From Candidatus Peribacteria bacterium (GTDB taxonomy: Bacteria > Patescibacteriota > Gracilibacteria > Absconditabacterales > Absconditicoccaceae): DNA of 64,000 bases. A program made the translations under genes and the position numbers. The notes under the pieces were generated by a model. It was not told where the DNA came from. It searched no databases and saw nothing but the letters and a program-made list of their open reading frames with translations. Positions 21,442 through 31,646 of the stretch are shown piece by piece (position 1 is the stretch's first letter; the number at the start of each line of letters is the position of its first letter). Location: assembly GCA_023898485.1 (NCBI GenBank), contig CP060225.1:806001-870000 (forward strand), read 5' to 3'.

Positions 21442-22512
21442 TTAATTTTCTGTGATCACTAAAGATTTTTGTACCTCAGCAAAGAGCTTTATATAGGATT
21501 CAAAACTATTTTTATTGTCTGCACCAAACATTAGATAATACATATTACCATCTATAAAAAACATATGGTAAAGAGCAATTACTTCTTCTTGTGAAGATCA
21601 CATTATGTCTGAATTTCAGAGTCAAATACAATCATATGTATCACCATAGGATCTCAAACTGTTGTCAAAATAATACAATTCTTTAAATAAACTATTACAT
21701 ATGGTCTTCATGTCCTTATTATTAATAGACCCTATTTTTTCTTCAAAACCAAGCAATATTTTTGGTCACATGTGTGATAAAAATTTATCTACAACCATAT
21801 CTCTTTCTCCAGGCATTTGCATAAAGCTTACAGGAATATCAAAAGATATTGATATAGGACCTAATATCTTGCTATTACTAGAAGAAGTATACGTATAATA
21901 GAAGTTATCTAGCATTTCCTGCTCAGGATATTCTAAATACTTTACTCATAAAAAGACTCTTAATGATTGCTCACAGAAATCCTTACGAGATCTCTCTGCG
22001 ATAAACTCTCCCTCAAATCTATTACATACATTTATGATCTGAGATGGGTTTAGTATGCTATATTGTGCAAGATCTCTTAGAAAAATATCAACATCATTTC
22101 GAGGAAAATCATTTCATACATTAGAAAGGAATCTATCTCTCATCATTTCTATTTCTTCCTCTGAACGAGAATTTGTCATATGATTAAAGATAGGCATTCG
22201 AAACCCAGAAAATAAAGTATAGTCATTATCTAATGAGACACTATTTTTTTGGTCTTCGAACAATAATAAGGTACCATAAAAGAATCCATAGGCTTCTCGA
22301 CTTGCTTTTCAGAGCATCCTTCATGGCTGTTGTATAGAGTAATCATACAATATGCTAGTGTCTGGGTTGTTTATATCAAACCACAGGGTGTTGTTTTTAT
22401 TAGTTCATGTAAAATAATACCGTATCAAAAAGATTATAAGTATTATAATAAATAAAAATATCCGCATTATTCTCTTACTTGGTTTTGTATTTTTTATATC
22501 TTGTATCTTCAT
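21442..22512 (-). CDS. Hypothetical membrane-anchored protein of the element
   Basis: I do not recognise this 356-residue protein. It has one N-terminal membrane helix (residues 18-34, IFLFIIILIIFLIRYYF) after a basic start, and a large soluble domain rich in Phe, Tyr, Asp and Asn with a few Cys (VCNRFEGEF, DFCEQSL, TICNSL, YDCIG). About ten TGA codons are in frame, so the standard code shows only scraps. It is in line with, and upstream of, the glycine-repeat gene on the same strand with a 78-bp gap. An exported or periplasm-like location is inferred from the anchor. Confidence 0.7.
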
Positions 22513-22608
22513 CTTATGAATAGGTCAATAAATAAAAGAATACACAACTTAATCTAGACCATAAAGATCATTTAATATAAAACCAAAATTAACTTACACA
22601 TCGGTAAA

Positions 22609-23571
22609 TTATTTATAATAGGAAAGTATTTGTACAATGGTTGGACTTATTTCTCCTTGTGCACCATCTATAATATCAAAGACTGTTGTTCCGTTTTCAA
22701 GTTCCACATTTGGATCAGCGCCATTATTCAAAAGTATTTTTACAATGTCAGCATCTCATTGTTCAACAGCCATCATTAAAACCGTTCTTGATGAATCAAT
22801 TTTTTGTCCGTCTGCTAAAAACATCCCATCAAGCATTCATGATTTTATTGTATTTGGATCAGCGCCATTATTCAAAAGTATTTTTACAATGTCAGCATCT
22901 CATTGTTCAACAGCAGCAATCAGTGGGCTACCTCCACCCAGATCTTTTACATTCACATCTATACCATACTCCAATAATAATCTAATAATATCTTTGTCAC
23001 CTTTCTTAACCGCCTTTGTCAAAAGAGACTCTGGAGCATATCTATTAACGTCTGCGCCTGCTTCCAATAATAACTTCACCGCATCAACACCCACTCATCA
23101 TGTATCCATTGCTACTATAAGTGGAGTTACTAGTGATTCGGTTATGCTATTGGGATTTGCGCCATTATCAATTAGAATTTTGATAGTGGCTATTTGATTT
23201 TCTCATCGACCACCACGTATGATTGCTAACATGAGTGGTGTGAATGATGGATAGTTGAGATCAGCACCATTATCAATTAGAAGTTTGATGGCATCTATAT
23301 ATCCTCTATATGAGGCTGCTTGTAAAAGGGTCCACTGATCGTCACCAAGTGGCACATCTAATTTATTGATTTTTATCTCATCTTCGACAACTCCCGGAAT
23401 TCATACTGAAGTAACTTCATTTACTCACTCTTCAATTATCTTTTGAATTACAGTAATCATTTCTTTCTCAGGTCAACTAATCTCCCTTGTATACTCCTGC
23501 TGGATTCAGCATCATGATAATAATAAACCCATTGAGAAAAATACAAATAGTTGAGTTATTCCTTTGTTCAT
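22609..23571 (-). CDS. Ankyrin-repeat lipoprotein
   Basis: The 320-residue product has a signal peptide and lipobox (LLLSGC, Gly from TGA) followed by about six ankyrin repeats, recognisable by units such as TLLQAAS, IKLLIDNGADLNY, IKILIDNGANPN and VKLLLEAGADVN. Two repeats near the C-terminus share an identical 63-bp stretch encoding AVEQGDADIVKILLNNGADP, so one was copied recently. Ankyrin lipoproteins usually mediate protein binding at the cell surface. It is encoded within the integrated element, on the same strand as the neighbouring membrane proteins. Confidence 0.88.
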
Positions 23572-23633
23572 AATCTAAGTGAGTGTAAGAAAAATAAAAG
23601 TAAACAGTATATTTTATGGCACTCATCTCTCTA

Positions 23634-23840
23634 TTATTTCAAAGGAGGTAACTGTTCTTTATAAACTCATTCACTTCCACAGTTCTTGCATACCCTTTTT
23701 GCAGTAAAAAGATTTATGATAATATATAATATTCATATAGGTAGAAGTAACAACAATAAGATAACTGTTACTATCATAGATCATTTTGATTTTATTGTAG
23801 TAGCTCCAACATACTGACACTTATTACACCTGTAAGACAT
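23634..23840 (-). CDS. Small zinc-ribbon membrane protein
   Basis: The 68-residue protein has an N-terminal CNKC pair, a hydrophobic segment of about 20 residues (MIVTVILLLLLPIGILYIII) and a C-terminal CKNC pair. The two CxxC halves of one zinc ribbon are thus split by a membrane-inserted or amphipathic helix, the layout seen in LITAF-like proteins and in some bacterial zinc-ribbon/TM proteins. Three TGA codons are read as Gly. It is upstream of the ankyrin lipoprotein on the same strand with a 62-bp gap. Its function is unknown. Confidence 0.65.
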
Positions 23841-23894
23841 TTATTAAAGAAGTTAAAAAATAAAATAAGCTATTTTGTTTTTCTAAATGTTTTT

Positions 23895-24119
23895 ATGACA
23901 CTCCTGAGCAAAAAGTACGCTATTGAGAAAAAAATGGCTGCTGCTATTGTTTTATTTACAAGAGATCACACATCAACCGCACTGTTTGATGCAGATCTTA
24001 TCACATCACCAAGAGTTGTAAATCATACTATTATTACAAACAATGAAGCAATAATAGCTAATGCGCTAAATATAAATTTCATCTATCCAAAGAAAAATAT
24101 AAAAAATGACGCCTGATAG
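23895..24119 (+). CDS. Possible small hypothetical protein
   Basis: An open frame of 74 residues runs from ATG 23895 to TAG, with one TGA as the last sense codon. It reads MTLLSKKYAIEKKMAAAIVL at the start and has no recognisable motif. It sits divergent from the zinc-ribbon gene and immediately before the folded RNA-like segment. It could be a real small gene or a leader of the structured region. Evidence is limited to its being open and protein-like. Confidence 0.3.
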
Positions 24120-24128
24120 AAACCAGTC

Positions 24129-24248
24129 GCCAGACATTGTCACTTACCCATAAGGAATAAGAAGGTTTGCTACCAAACGCCATTCTTTCCTTATGAATAA
24201 TGCAAGTTGCACTACATACGTAGCGGTAAGTTTGTAACAATATCTGGC
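24129..24248. ncRNA. Strongly folded segment: closed multi-branch structure
   Basis: A closing stem pairs 24129-24147 with 24225-24248 (GCCAGA / TCTGGC, ATTGT / ACAAT, ACTTACC / GGTAAGT, with one bulge). Inside it are three hairpins: a long one at about 24149-24195 (CATAAGGA / TCCTTATG, AAGAA / TTCTT, GGTTTG / CAAAC), a small one GCAA-G-TTGC at 24202-24210, and CTAC-ATAC-GTAG at 24212-24223. The pairing is far beyond chance for such AT-rich DNA. It could be a structured RNA or a cruciform DNA site (origin or recombination site) of the element. Strand and class are unknown. Confidence 0.55.
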
Positions 24249-24339
24249 AAGAATTTTATATGAGAACTATTGATAAATAGCAAGAGAAGTGTATAGGGGA
24301 GGTATTCTTTATTGGTTTTTATTAGTAAGAACTGAATCT

Positions 24340-25551
24340 ATGAAAAATGCTGTGATAAAATGGAATGAGACACATAGTTGATGAGATGTGATCAGTGAAG
24401 ATATAAGTAATGAAGTTTTGATCAATATTATATTGGATCTTTTATTGCTTGTGGAATCTCCTTGGAATATTCTAGTCTCCTACAAAACAAGTAATATTCA
24501 TACATATATTAATAGTGAGAAAATCACAGATAAATATTGTAAATATTTGCATCAACTTACATCAGGCAGATGAATACAAATAAAATGACAAGGCATACAA
24601 AACAAGGAATTTAAATCATTTGAATCTATTAAGAACTATTTCCTAATAGAGCTACAGACACCAATACAGATCAATCGACCTGAGGACGAAGAGAGGGAAC
24701 TGGATATGTATTTGTCACAAGGTATTGATCCACGTATTACATACCCCAAAGCAGAGTTATGAGATGCTTGAGATCATATAGAGAGCCCCTGAGCATTTTA
24801 TGTCACCTGAACTGAAGTCTACTCTTTAGGTGAGTTAAATATGATTAAAAATAATAAATCAATCAGACACCTCATCGAGGAAAGAATAAATTATCTTCTC
24901 AAAATAGATCAGTATAATATTATAGAAAATCCTCCTTCTGAGGGTGATGCTATTCTATTTACAGAAATATACCATCAATTAGCACAAGCAAAAGATAAGA
25001 GTATCCTTCCAACAATTCTAATTACAATGAAGAGCACCGCTCATGGGCCACAACATTTACTATCAAAAGCAATAACCATATGACGCAACCATCTCTCAGT
25101 TACTGCGGGAAAACTTGATCTACAGAAGGAGTGAATTCTTAAAACTAATCTCTTGGACGTCATAGACCAACAAATAAAAAATATATTTATAGGTGACTAT
25201 AGGATCACCAACCCACAAACATGATCCAATGGAGAGGATCTTATACAAATAAAATGAAAATGGGATACCGTAAAAATCACTACCAACAATGAAGATAATT
25301 ATATTAATGGCATATATTTTTCAGATATAAAAGATAAAACCCACATTATAAGCAATGCACGTAAAATTGAGGGAGATATCGATATGGATAATATTGTATT
25401 TCAGATATTAACTAATGTGTGATATTATCCCAATATGTATGAACAATACAATATAAGCAGAGATACATATCAGAAAATTATTGCACTCATAGCGATAGGT
25501 CATGCAAACTATAAGGAGAAGAAGATAAAAGATAAAAAGAAAAAAAAGTAA
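24340..25551 (+). CDS. Large hypothetical protein of the element
   Basis: I do not recognise this 403-residue protein. It is hydrophilic, without signal peptide or membrane segment, rich in Ile, Asn and Lys, and ends in a poly-Lys tail (KIKDKKKKK). About a dozen TGA codons are in frame. Segments such as ILPTILITMKSTAHGPQHL and AGKLDLQKEGILKTN look like a folded core. It follows the RNA-like segment by 91 bp and precedes an AT-rich gap and the replication genes, so a role in element maintenance or conflict is possible, but there is no direct evidence. Confidence 0.7.
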
Positions 25552-25875
25552 TTCTAAATCCTTTAAAGGGCTGTCAGTGTATGTCCAGTCGATGTTTGAT
25601 TGACATATTTATAATTATACATTTAGTTTTTATCCCCTGTTTTCAAATTAAACAATAGAGTTAAATCAGCTCTATAATTTTTTATTTCACATTTTTTTTA
25701 TTATTTTTTATAAAATATTTTATCCCCTATTTTTATATTAAAACTCTGAAAACCCTTTATTAATAAAGACTTGAAGTTCATAATAATTTTATCTAAAGTA
25801 AGATTGTTTTAGATCATAACTAATATAGATAATGTAACTCACAATCAAAATACACGCTAGCTCAAGGGGGGCCAT
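25552..25875. other. AT-rich noncoding gap, candidate replication region
   Basis: This 324-bp gap has extreme A/T content with long T-runs. Two similar segments, TTTTTATCCCCTGTTTTCAA (about 25626) and TTTTATCCCCTATTTTTATA (about 25718), form an imperfect direct repeat. Between them is a hairpin ATAGAG / CTCTAT followed by a T-run (about 25663-25690), which could end transcription of the upstream gene. The gap lies just before the small genes and the primase-helicase. An origin is a plausible but unproven reading. Confidence 0.35.
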
Positions 25876-26133
25876 ATGTTTATTTCAAAATGAAGTGGTA
25901 TTATGGATAAAGAGATGGAGAGTATAGACGCTAGAATAAACATCACACCTGATAAGGTGGTTAAGTTGCTTTCTTATTTTCACAACACAAGTGAGGATGA
26001 GACAAGAACTGCAATCATCACAGACTGGTACACACAAAATTATCGCGCTGTTTGGGATATTATATCCATTATAGATGGACTCAAAGAGAAGTGGTCACCA
26101 AAACTAACATTAAGAAAAAGGGTGTGTCGTTAG
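25876..26133 (+). CDS. Small hypothetical protein with a strong Shine-Dalgarno
   Basis: The 85-residue product starts at ATG 25876, four bases after AAGGGGGGCC, one of the few clear Shine-Dalgarno-like sequences in this window. It is helical and hydrophilic (KVVKLLSYFHN, TAIITDWYTQNY, IIDGLKEKW) and has one TGA codon. It is the first of a run of plus-strand genes leading to the primase-helicase. A small DNA-binding or regulatory role would fit its size and place, but no motif identifies it. A hairpin AGGGTG / CACCCT follows the stop. Confidence 0.6.
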
Positions 26134-26283
26134 CATCACGCACCCTCTATATCTATTAGAACCATGTGCGGTTAAAAATAGAATACGAGAAAGTGTATAA
26201 ATCTTATTTGCGAAAGCAAACAAAAATCAATCTCTCTTAATAAAAAATGAGAGCATAATTTACTTAGTAACTCGTATTTGCGA

Positions 26284-26637
26284 ATGGAAAATACATTCAA
26301 CGAAATACAAGCCATACCTATCTTGGATATCCTCCAAAGGTGTGGCATCATCTATAGGACTCGCTGAGATGTGATAGAGCTCTATCATCAAGGTAAGAAA
26401 ACAGATGGCTATAGATGAACCATCAAAGATAACTACATCAATGATCTATCATGAAAAGGAAGACCAAAGTGATGACCCTATAGCTTTGTACAGCAATACT
26501 ATAGTCTCAGCAAAAAAGAAACCTTTGAATGGTTTAAGGAACACTATCAGATCGGATCAGATTGGCATAAGAAAAAGAAACCACCACTACAAACCACTCC
26601 CTTTACTTATTATTCTATACAACACCATGACATATAA
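26284..26637 (+). CDS. Hypothetical protein coupled to the primase-helicase
   Basis: The 117-residue protein begins MENTFNEIQAIPILDILQRCG and is rich in Lys, Tyr and Gly, with five TGA codons read as Gly (for example at RGDVIEL and YRGTIKDN). Its last 11 bp overlap the start of the primase-helicase gene, so the two are translationally coupled. The N-terminal segment with a Cys and the spacing resemble the small N-terminal zinc-binding part of phage primases, here possibly split off, but zinc ligands are not clear. Function unknown. Confidence 0.55.
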
Positions 26638-28651
26638 AAACTTACTCCTAGAAAGGAAAGTGCAGGAAGACACTATCACAACATGTGAAGAGTCTGGACT
26701 CTTGCAATTTGTGGGCAATGATACTGCTCACTTCATTATGAAAGATCTAGATTGAAATGAGATCTGACATAAGATCAGACAAATATGAGCAGAGATAAAA
26801 TCAAGGACCAATAAGGGGTGATCTCAATGATACTTCTACCAAGGAGAAATCCATGAGAGAACTCATGAAGTCTGGATAGTAGAATGAGAAATAGATTATC
26901 TCACTATCTTACCCTATGCACAACAAAGTAATGCCCTCGTGATTGGTCTGCCCTGAGTTAATAAACTCAAGGATCTCCTCTTAGGATTAGAGCAAAAGAA
27001 AGTAAAGCGCATAATAATAATGGGAGATAATGATGAGGTAATGAATCAAGAGATAGATAAAGTTATTAATTATATAGATCAAGTGTGAAATATAATAGAT
27101 TCTCACTGTATCTATGATGGTAGAAGATATCTCACAGAAACGAAACAAAAAGATATTAACGAATATGTTTGCAATATTAGTAGTGAAGTTGATCTCAACT
27201 ATCTAGAGAATACCAATGATTTGTGGTCTATAAAAGCAAATGCACTAAAAAAATGATCAAGCATATCAGGTGGTCAGGTAAACCCAATCTATGCAGAGTG
27301 TTTGAGTTCATGAAAGCATGGCAACAAATTGGTGCATGTGGATGAATATGCAGAGAGATTCAAGAAAGATTACTCCATCGCAAACATTAATGGATTCTTC
27401 TATATGTATGACTATAAAAATGAAATATGGATTCCAAAAACAGAAAAACAAATACAATGAACAATTAGGCAGCAATTAAGAAATGATCAAATTGGATGAC
27501 TATCGGAAAAAGACAGTAGTGGGGTCCTAAAGTCATTAGAACTCTCTTGTATCAATGAAATACAAAAAACAAGTACACAGTCAGAATATGTCATCAATCT
27601 CCATGACTGATTCTATAATGTTATAGATAATAAACTGACACCCTACCACAAATCAGATATGGTCACATTCAAACATCCATACAAATCAGATATCCTACAA
27701 AAGAGAAATAAGCCAGAACAATTTATTTCCTTTCTCCATAGCATCCTTGAATGATATAGTGATAAGGATTCTATAGTTGACTTCTTTCAAGAGCGAGGAG
27801 GTTATTGTTTAGCATGATTTACAAAATTTGAAAAATGAATACTATTGTATGGAAAGTGATGAAACGGAAAATGAGTGTATATGAGGGTTAATGAGCAGGT
27901 GTTCTGAAAAGAGAATGTTGCTGTATTCCAGCTCAATACAATAGACAAGGAAATCAATAGATATAAATTATTAGATAAAATGGTAGCTATAGATTATGAT
28001 ATACCAAATAATTCACAATTAGATCAAAGTATTATCAAGTTAATAGTTTCATGAGAAATAATAGAAATGAGAAAACTATATCATCAGCCCATTGAAGTTA
28101 ATCTAACATGTAAGGTGATGATGGCTGCGAATAAAATTCCCTATCTCACCAATGAGGATGATAGCATCGGCAGGAGATTGGACATAATCGAACTACGTAA
28201 ATCATTTACTGGAAAAGAAAGGGACCCAGAATTATTTGCAAAAATCATTAAAGAAAAGGAATCAATATTTGCATGGTATGTGGTATGACTTCAGAGACTC
28301 ATTAAAAGGGGTGGCTTTAAGAAGACAAAAGAGATAGAAGAAAACAAAGAGAGATATTTAAAGGAACAAGATACTGTTTACTGATTCTTTCAGGAATGAG
28401 ATTTTGTACAAGAATTTGGTATATTAACACCTATATCAGAGGTAAGAGATGCTTATAATAATTTCTGTAAAGAAAATAAATATATGCCGATTGCTGGTAG
28501 AAGGTATCAGGATGGTATAGAAAAACACTTCAAAGCAAAAAAGATCAAAAAATCAGATGGACGATACTGGGAATGAATAGGATATCGTGATAAGCGATTA
28601 TGACAAAATGACAAAAATGACAAAAATGACAAAAATGACAATGAATTATAA
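26627..28651 (+). CDS. TOPRIM primase / SF3 helicase (P4/D5-like replication protein)
   Basis: This 674-residue protein combines a TOPRIM primase-type domain (IVEGEIDYLTILPYA, ALVIGLPG, IIIMGDND, residues about 80-150) with a C-terminal superfamily 3 helicase. The helicase has Walker A GKGGNGKG (two of its Gly from TGA), Walker B MVAIDYDIP, motif C-like MAANKIPYL and the arginine-finger region DSIGRRLDIIEL. Phage P4 alpha and plasmid replication initiators have this layout, priming and unwinding DNA at the element's own origin. It ends in a short NDK repeat tail. About 25 TGA codons are in frame. It argues that the element can replicate autonomously. Confidence 0.9.
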
Positions 28652-28680
28652 AACTTTATCTACTAATTATACTCAATCTC

Positions 28681-28911
28681 ATGGTAAATAAAATTCAAAG
28701 AATCACCATCGAACAGAAAGGTACTGGACCACTAGTGATGAATGTAATATCCCACACAGAAGATGATTGGTATCAGATCAAAGATGGTGTTGATTATGGC
28801 TATATCAAGACCGTAAAGCATGATGGTACTATGGTCTATCATGAACTTAACCACCAGACAATATTAGAATGATATACTTTTGAATCATTGATTAATCAAC
28901 TGATACAATAA
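28681..28911 (+). CDS. Small hypothetical protein
   Basis: The 76-residue protein (MVNKIQRITIEQKGTGPLVM onward) follows the primase-helicase by 29 bp on the same strand and has one TGA codon. It looks like a small alternating beta/helix fold with WYQIKDGVDYGYIK. No family is recognised. The position between replication and recombinase genes suggests an accessory element protein. Confidence 0.5.
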
Positions 28912-29007
28912 TATCATCATATAGGTCAAACAATATAGATCCAAATAAAGCAATCTTTATCTCTATTAGTGTTACTTCATCATGAGGATACTATTTCTCT
29001 ATCACCC

Positions 29008-29160
29008 ATGAATACTCGGAAAGTACAAGTATCTATAAAACAAACCAATGAAGAATTAACAGATGAACAAGTTGGTTATGCTTATACACAAGTTATCAAA
29101 CTGTGTCAGGAGTTACAACACACCGAAATTTATAAAAAGGTTATCAAAAGGGAGTCATAA
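29008..29160 (+). CDS. Small hypothetical protein
   Basis: A 50-residue frame starts at ATG 29008. A GTG start at 28969 would add 13 residues. It is helical and charged (TNEELTDEQVGYAYTQVIKL) with a single Cys. It lies 85 bp before the recombinase gene. Proteins of this size beside large serine recombinases are sometimes directionality factors, but nothing in this sequence proves that. Confidence 0.4.
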   Translation: MNTRKVQVSIKQTNEELTDEQVGYAYTQVIKLCQELQHTEIYKKVIKRES

Positions 29161-29245
29161 TATATTGTTTAGTGTTCTAATAATATTATAAGATAAGTAT
29201 CTTGTATTATATATTATAACATTTTTAGAACTTCTAAAAAAAATC

Positions 29246-30976
29246 ATGAATACCCAATACATTATCTATTGTAGGAAATCTACCACAGACGAAGAAAAAC
29301 AAACACAATCTATCCCTGATCAGATCAAATACTGTATGCAGTATGCAACAACCAATAATCTTTCACTTATGTCTAGACCGAAAGATTTTTCTAATTTTGA
29401 AACCACCAAAGATATAGTGCAATACAATATGGCTGATCCCTATGAAAAAGAAATATATGATAATGCTAGTAAATATTTTGTTGTAACTGAAACACAAACA
29501 GCAAAAATACCAGGGAAAAGATCGAAGTGGACCAAAATAATATCAATGATAGAAAAATGAGAGATTCAAGGGATTATAAGTTATTCTCCTGATAGACAAG
29601 CGAGAAATATAGTAGAATGATGAGTACTTATAAACTTAGTAGATGAGAATAAGGTGTCACTCAAATATACTAATTTCCATTTTGAAAATACCGCATCAGG
29701 TAAAATGATGTTGGGTGTTTGGTTTGTTTTTGCTAAACAATATTCAGATGGTATATCAGAGAATGTGAATAGATGAATAAAGGAATCTCTAGAAAGAGGT
29801 AAGTCTATATGACACACTAAGCATGGATATAGAAGAAGAGAAGATGGATATTATGAACCAGACCATAATTGGAATCTTCTTTATGAGGCATTTCAGATGA
29901 AAATCTATGATGATAAAAATGATAAAACAATAATAAAACGATTAAATAATAATTGATTTCATTATCACTATGGTAAGAATAATAGAAAGACCGTTATGGA
30001 TAAAAATAAGATAAGTAAGGTGCGACAAGATCCTTTCTATTATTGATTACTTATTCATGGAGAGAATCAAAGCGATCAAATAGAAACAAATCCTCACTAT
30101 AAACCAATGATCACAAGAGAAGAGTTTGAACTTATTAATAGTAGAAATCTAGAGAAAAGGGGATGATTAGAATATGAGGAAAGTATAACTGAAAACCGAT
30201 ATATAGATATCCTTCCCAAGGGGCTTATTCACTGAGAGAATTGATACCTTCTATCTTTTGGAATACCAAATAAAAAGAGATATAGAAATAAGTTGGAAGA
30301 ATTACAAAAAGAAAATCCATCACTGCAGCTACAGGATATCATCCAACCACACCAAATTATCTACAGTGTTAATACTAGGACACATAAAGATTATGGTACA
30401 TCAATTAGATGAGATGAGTTAATATCATGAATAGCTTTTATATTCTCTCAACTAACAATTAATAAAGAAGAATATGAAAAATATATTGATGATATGTATA
30501 ATGAAACAAAAACAAGAAATAAAGAACGTTGAAATCTTATTGCTCAACATACGAGAAGCATACAACACTACGAAGAAAAGCTCACAGATTATATCCGTAA
30601 TAATAGACATCTTCGTAATGGGGATAAAGTAGAACAGGATGTTTACATAAAAGATAAGGTGGGGATAGAATCCATGATTGAAAGTTGGAAGATAGAAAAA
30701 AGTAAATTAGAAAAAGAAAATTCTAATGAGATAGTGGAGTTTGAAATATTTTCAAACATCTTTACTAATCTACATAAATTCTATATTGAAGCAGATTATG
30801 TTCGAAAGAAAAAAATTACAGAATTGATCTTTTCGAACATAATTGTAACTAAAGAAAAAGAGCTTAAACTAGAGGTTAAGCCCGTTTTCAAAAATTTATT
30901 TGAGTGATTTTTCCCTACTGGAGCGGAATACGGGATTCGAACCCGCGACCTCGACCTTGGCAAGGTCGCGCTCTAG
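29246..30976 (+). CDS. Large serine recombinase (integrase of the element)
   Basis: This 576-residue protein has an N-terminal resolvase domain with the catalytic Ser in YCRKSTTDEE, and the downstream SPDRQARN and SGKMMLGVWFVFAKQYSD blocks. A recombinase domain follows (GYRRREDGYYEPD through FYYGLLIHG), then a coiled-coil region and the tail YVRKKKITELIFSN. The usual Cys pairs of the zinc-ribbon domain are absent. With UGA as Gly the frame does not end at 30907 but runs through the att core and antisense into the tRNA-Gly gene, stopping at TAG 30974-30976. It would catalyse integration into and excision from the tRNA. Confidence 0.92.
30919..30931. repeat. attR core within tRNA-Gly 3' end
   Basis: The 13 bp TGGAGCGGAATAC are the reverse complement of the tRNA-Gly 3' end with CCA and are repeated exactly at 16577-16589. 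Confidence 0.75.
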
Positions 30977-30995
30977 CCAGCTGAGCTAATTCCGC
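30919..30995 (-). tRNA. tRNA-Gly (anticodon GCC)
   Basis: A complete cloverleaf: acceptor GCGGAAT / ATTCCGC, D-arm GCTC / GAGC, anticodon stem CGACC / GGTCG with loop TTGCCAA, T-arm GCGGG / CCCGT region, discriminator T and encoded CCA. Its 3' end is the integration site of the element. Confidence 0.96.
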
Positions 30996-31402
30996 GTGGT
31001 GGTGTGTATAGGGATTCATTTTTTGTTTGCAAGATCAAAATTGTTTACATTCTCTGTTTTCTTATATGTATATAATATAATAATAGAGTAATAAAAAAAA
31101 TTAATAATAGTAATAATGTTGAATTGTGGATAAGGTGTGGAGAACCAATAAGTCTTATAAAGTAGCAGGTAGCAGGTAGCAGGCAGCAAGTGTGATGATG
31201 TTAATTTGTGAATAACTACCACCAGACCACCAATACTGTGATGGCAGCTTATTCACATCTTGTGAGTGGAATGTGAATAACTCGCTCACTCGTGGTTAGA
31301 GGTCTGAATGATGTTTTGATAATAATCTCTTGTAATGAGGATGATTTTTCTTATTTTTCTACCTTGTCATACTTTTCATACTTTTATGTGGTAAGAGATA
31401 CG
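30996..31402. other. Intergenic region with short tandem repeats
   Basis: This 407-bp stretch has no gene I can support. It contains AT-rich sequence and a small tandem array AGCAGGT (three copies at 31164-31184). It also has repeated GTGAATAA segments. A short minus ORF here is low-complexity. It probably holds the promoter of the AbrB/transporter genes, but no clear -35/-10 pair stands out. Confidence 0.4.
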
Positions 31403-31627
31403 ATGACCAAAAAAGCTGATATTGGCGGAGGTATAGTACAAGTAGCAACAGTAGGTACCAAGGGACAAATTGTCATACCCCATAAAGTAAGAGAACAATT
31501 TGGTATAGAGCCAGGTGACCAGGTGCTCTTTTTTTCCAAAGATGATTCTTTTCTTTCTATAGTAAAGATGGATAATATGCAACAGATGTTAGATCAGATG
31601 CAAGAATTCCTTACTCAGACGAAATAA
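31403..31627 (+). CDS. AbrB/SpoVT-type DNA-binding protein
   Basis: The 74-residue protein has the swapped-hairpin AbrB domain: VATVGTKGQIVIPHKVREQFGIEPGDQVLFF is the family pattern in pieces (TKGQIVIP, REQFGIEPGDQV). A C-terminal helix rich in Met and Gln follows. AbrB-like proteins bind DNA as dimers and act as transition-state regulators or antitoxins. It lies 19 bp upstream of the transporter genes and may regulate them. I chose ATG 31403, since the longer upstream frame has no domain support. Confidence 0.85.
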   Translation: MTKKADIGGGIVQVATVGTKGQIVIPHKVREQFGIEPGDQVLFFSKDDSFLSIVKMDNMQQMLDQMQEFLTQTK

Positions 31628-31646
31628 TTTTTAATACTTATCTCTT

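Larger units (their letters stand above)
16577..30931. mobile_element. Integrative element at tRNA-Gly(GCC), recombinase type
   Basis: The segment is bounded by a 13-bp direct repeat, TGGAGCGGAATAC, at 16577-16589 and at 30919-30931 in the 3' end of tRNA-Gly. The interior is clearly more AT-rich than both flanks and carries a large serine recombinase beside the right end, a TOPRIM/SF3 primase-helicase, ArdC-like and DUF2958 proteins, and many unknown ORFs. No capsid, tail, terminase or relaxase gene is recognisable, so it looks like a plasmid-like or satellite-like integrative element. TGA is used freely as Gly throughout, so the element is adapted to this genetic code. Confidence 0.75.

Noticed and set aside
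16577..30931. Prophage
   Set aside because: No terminase, portal, capsid, tail or lysis gene could be recognised even with UGA read as Gly.
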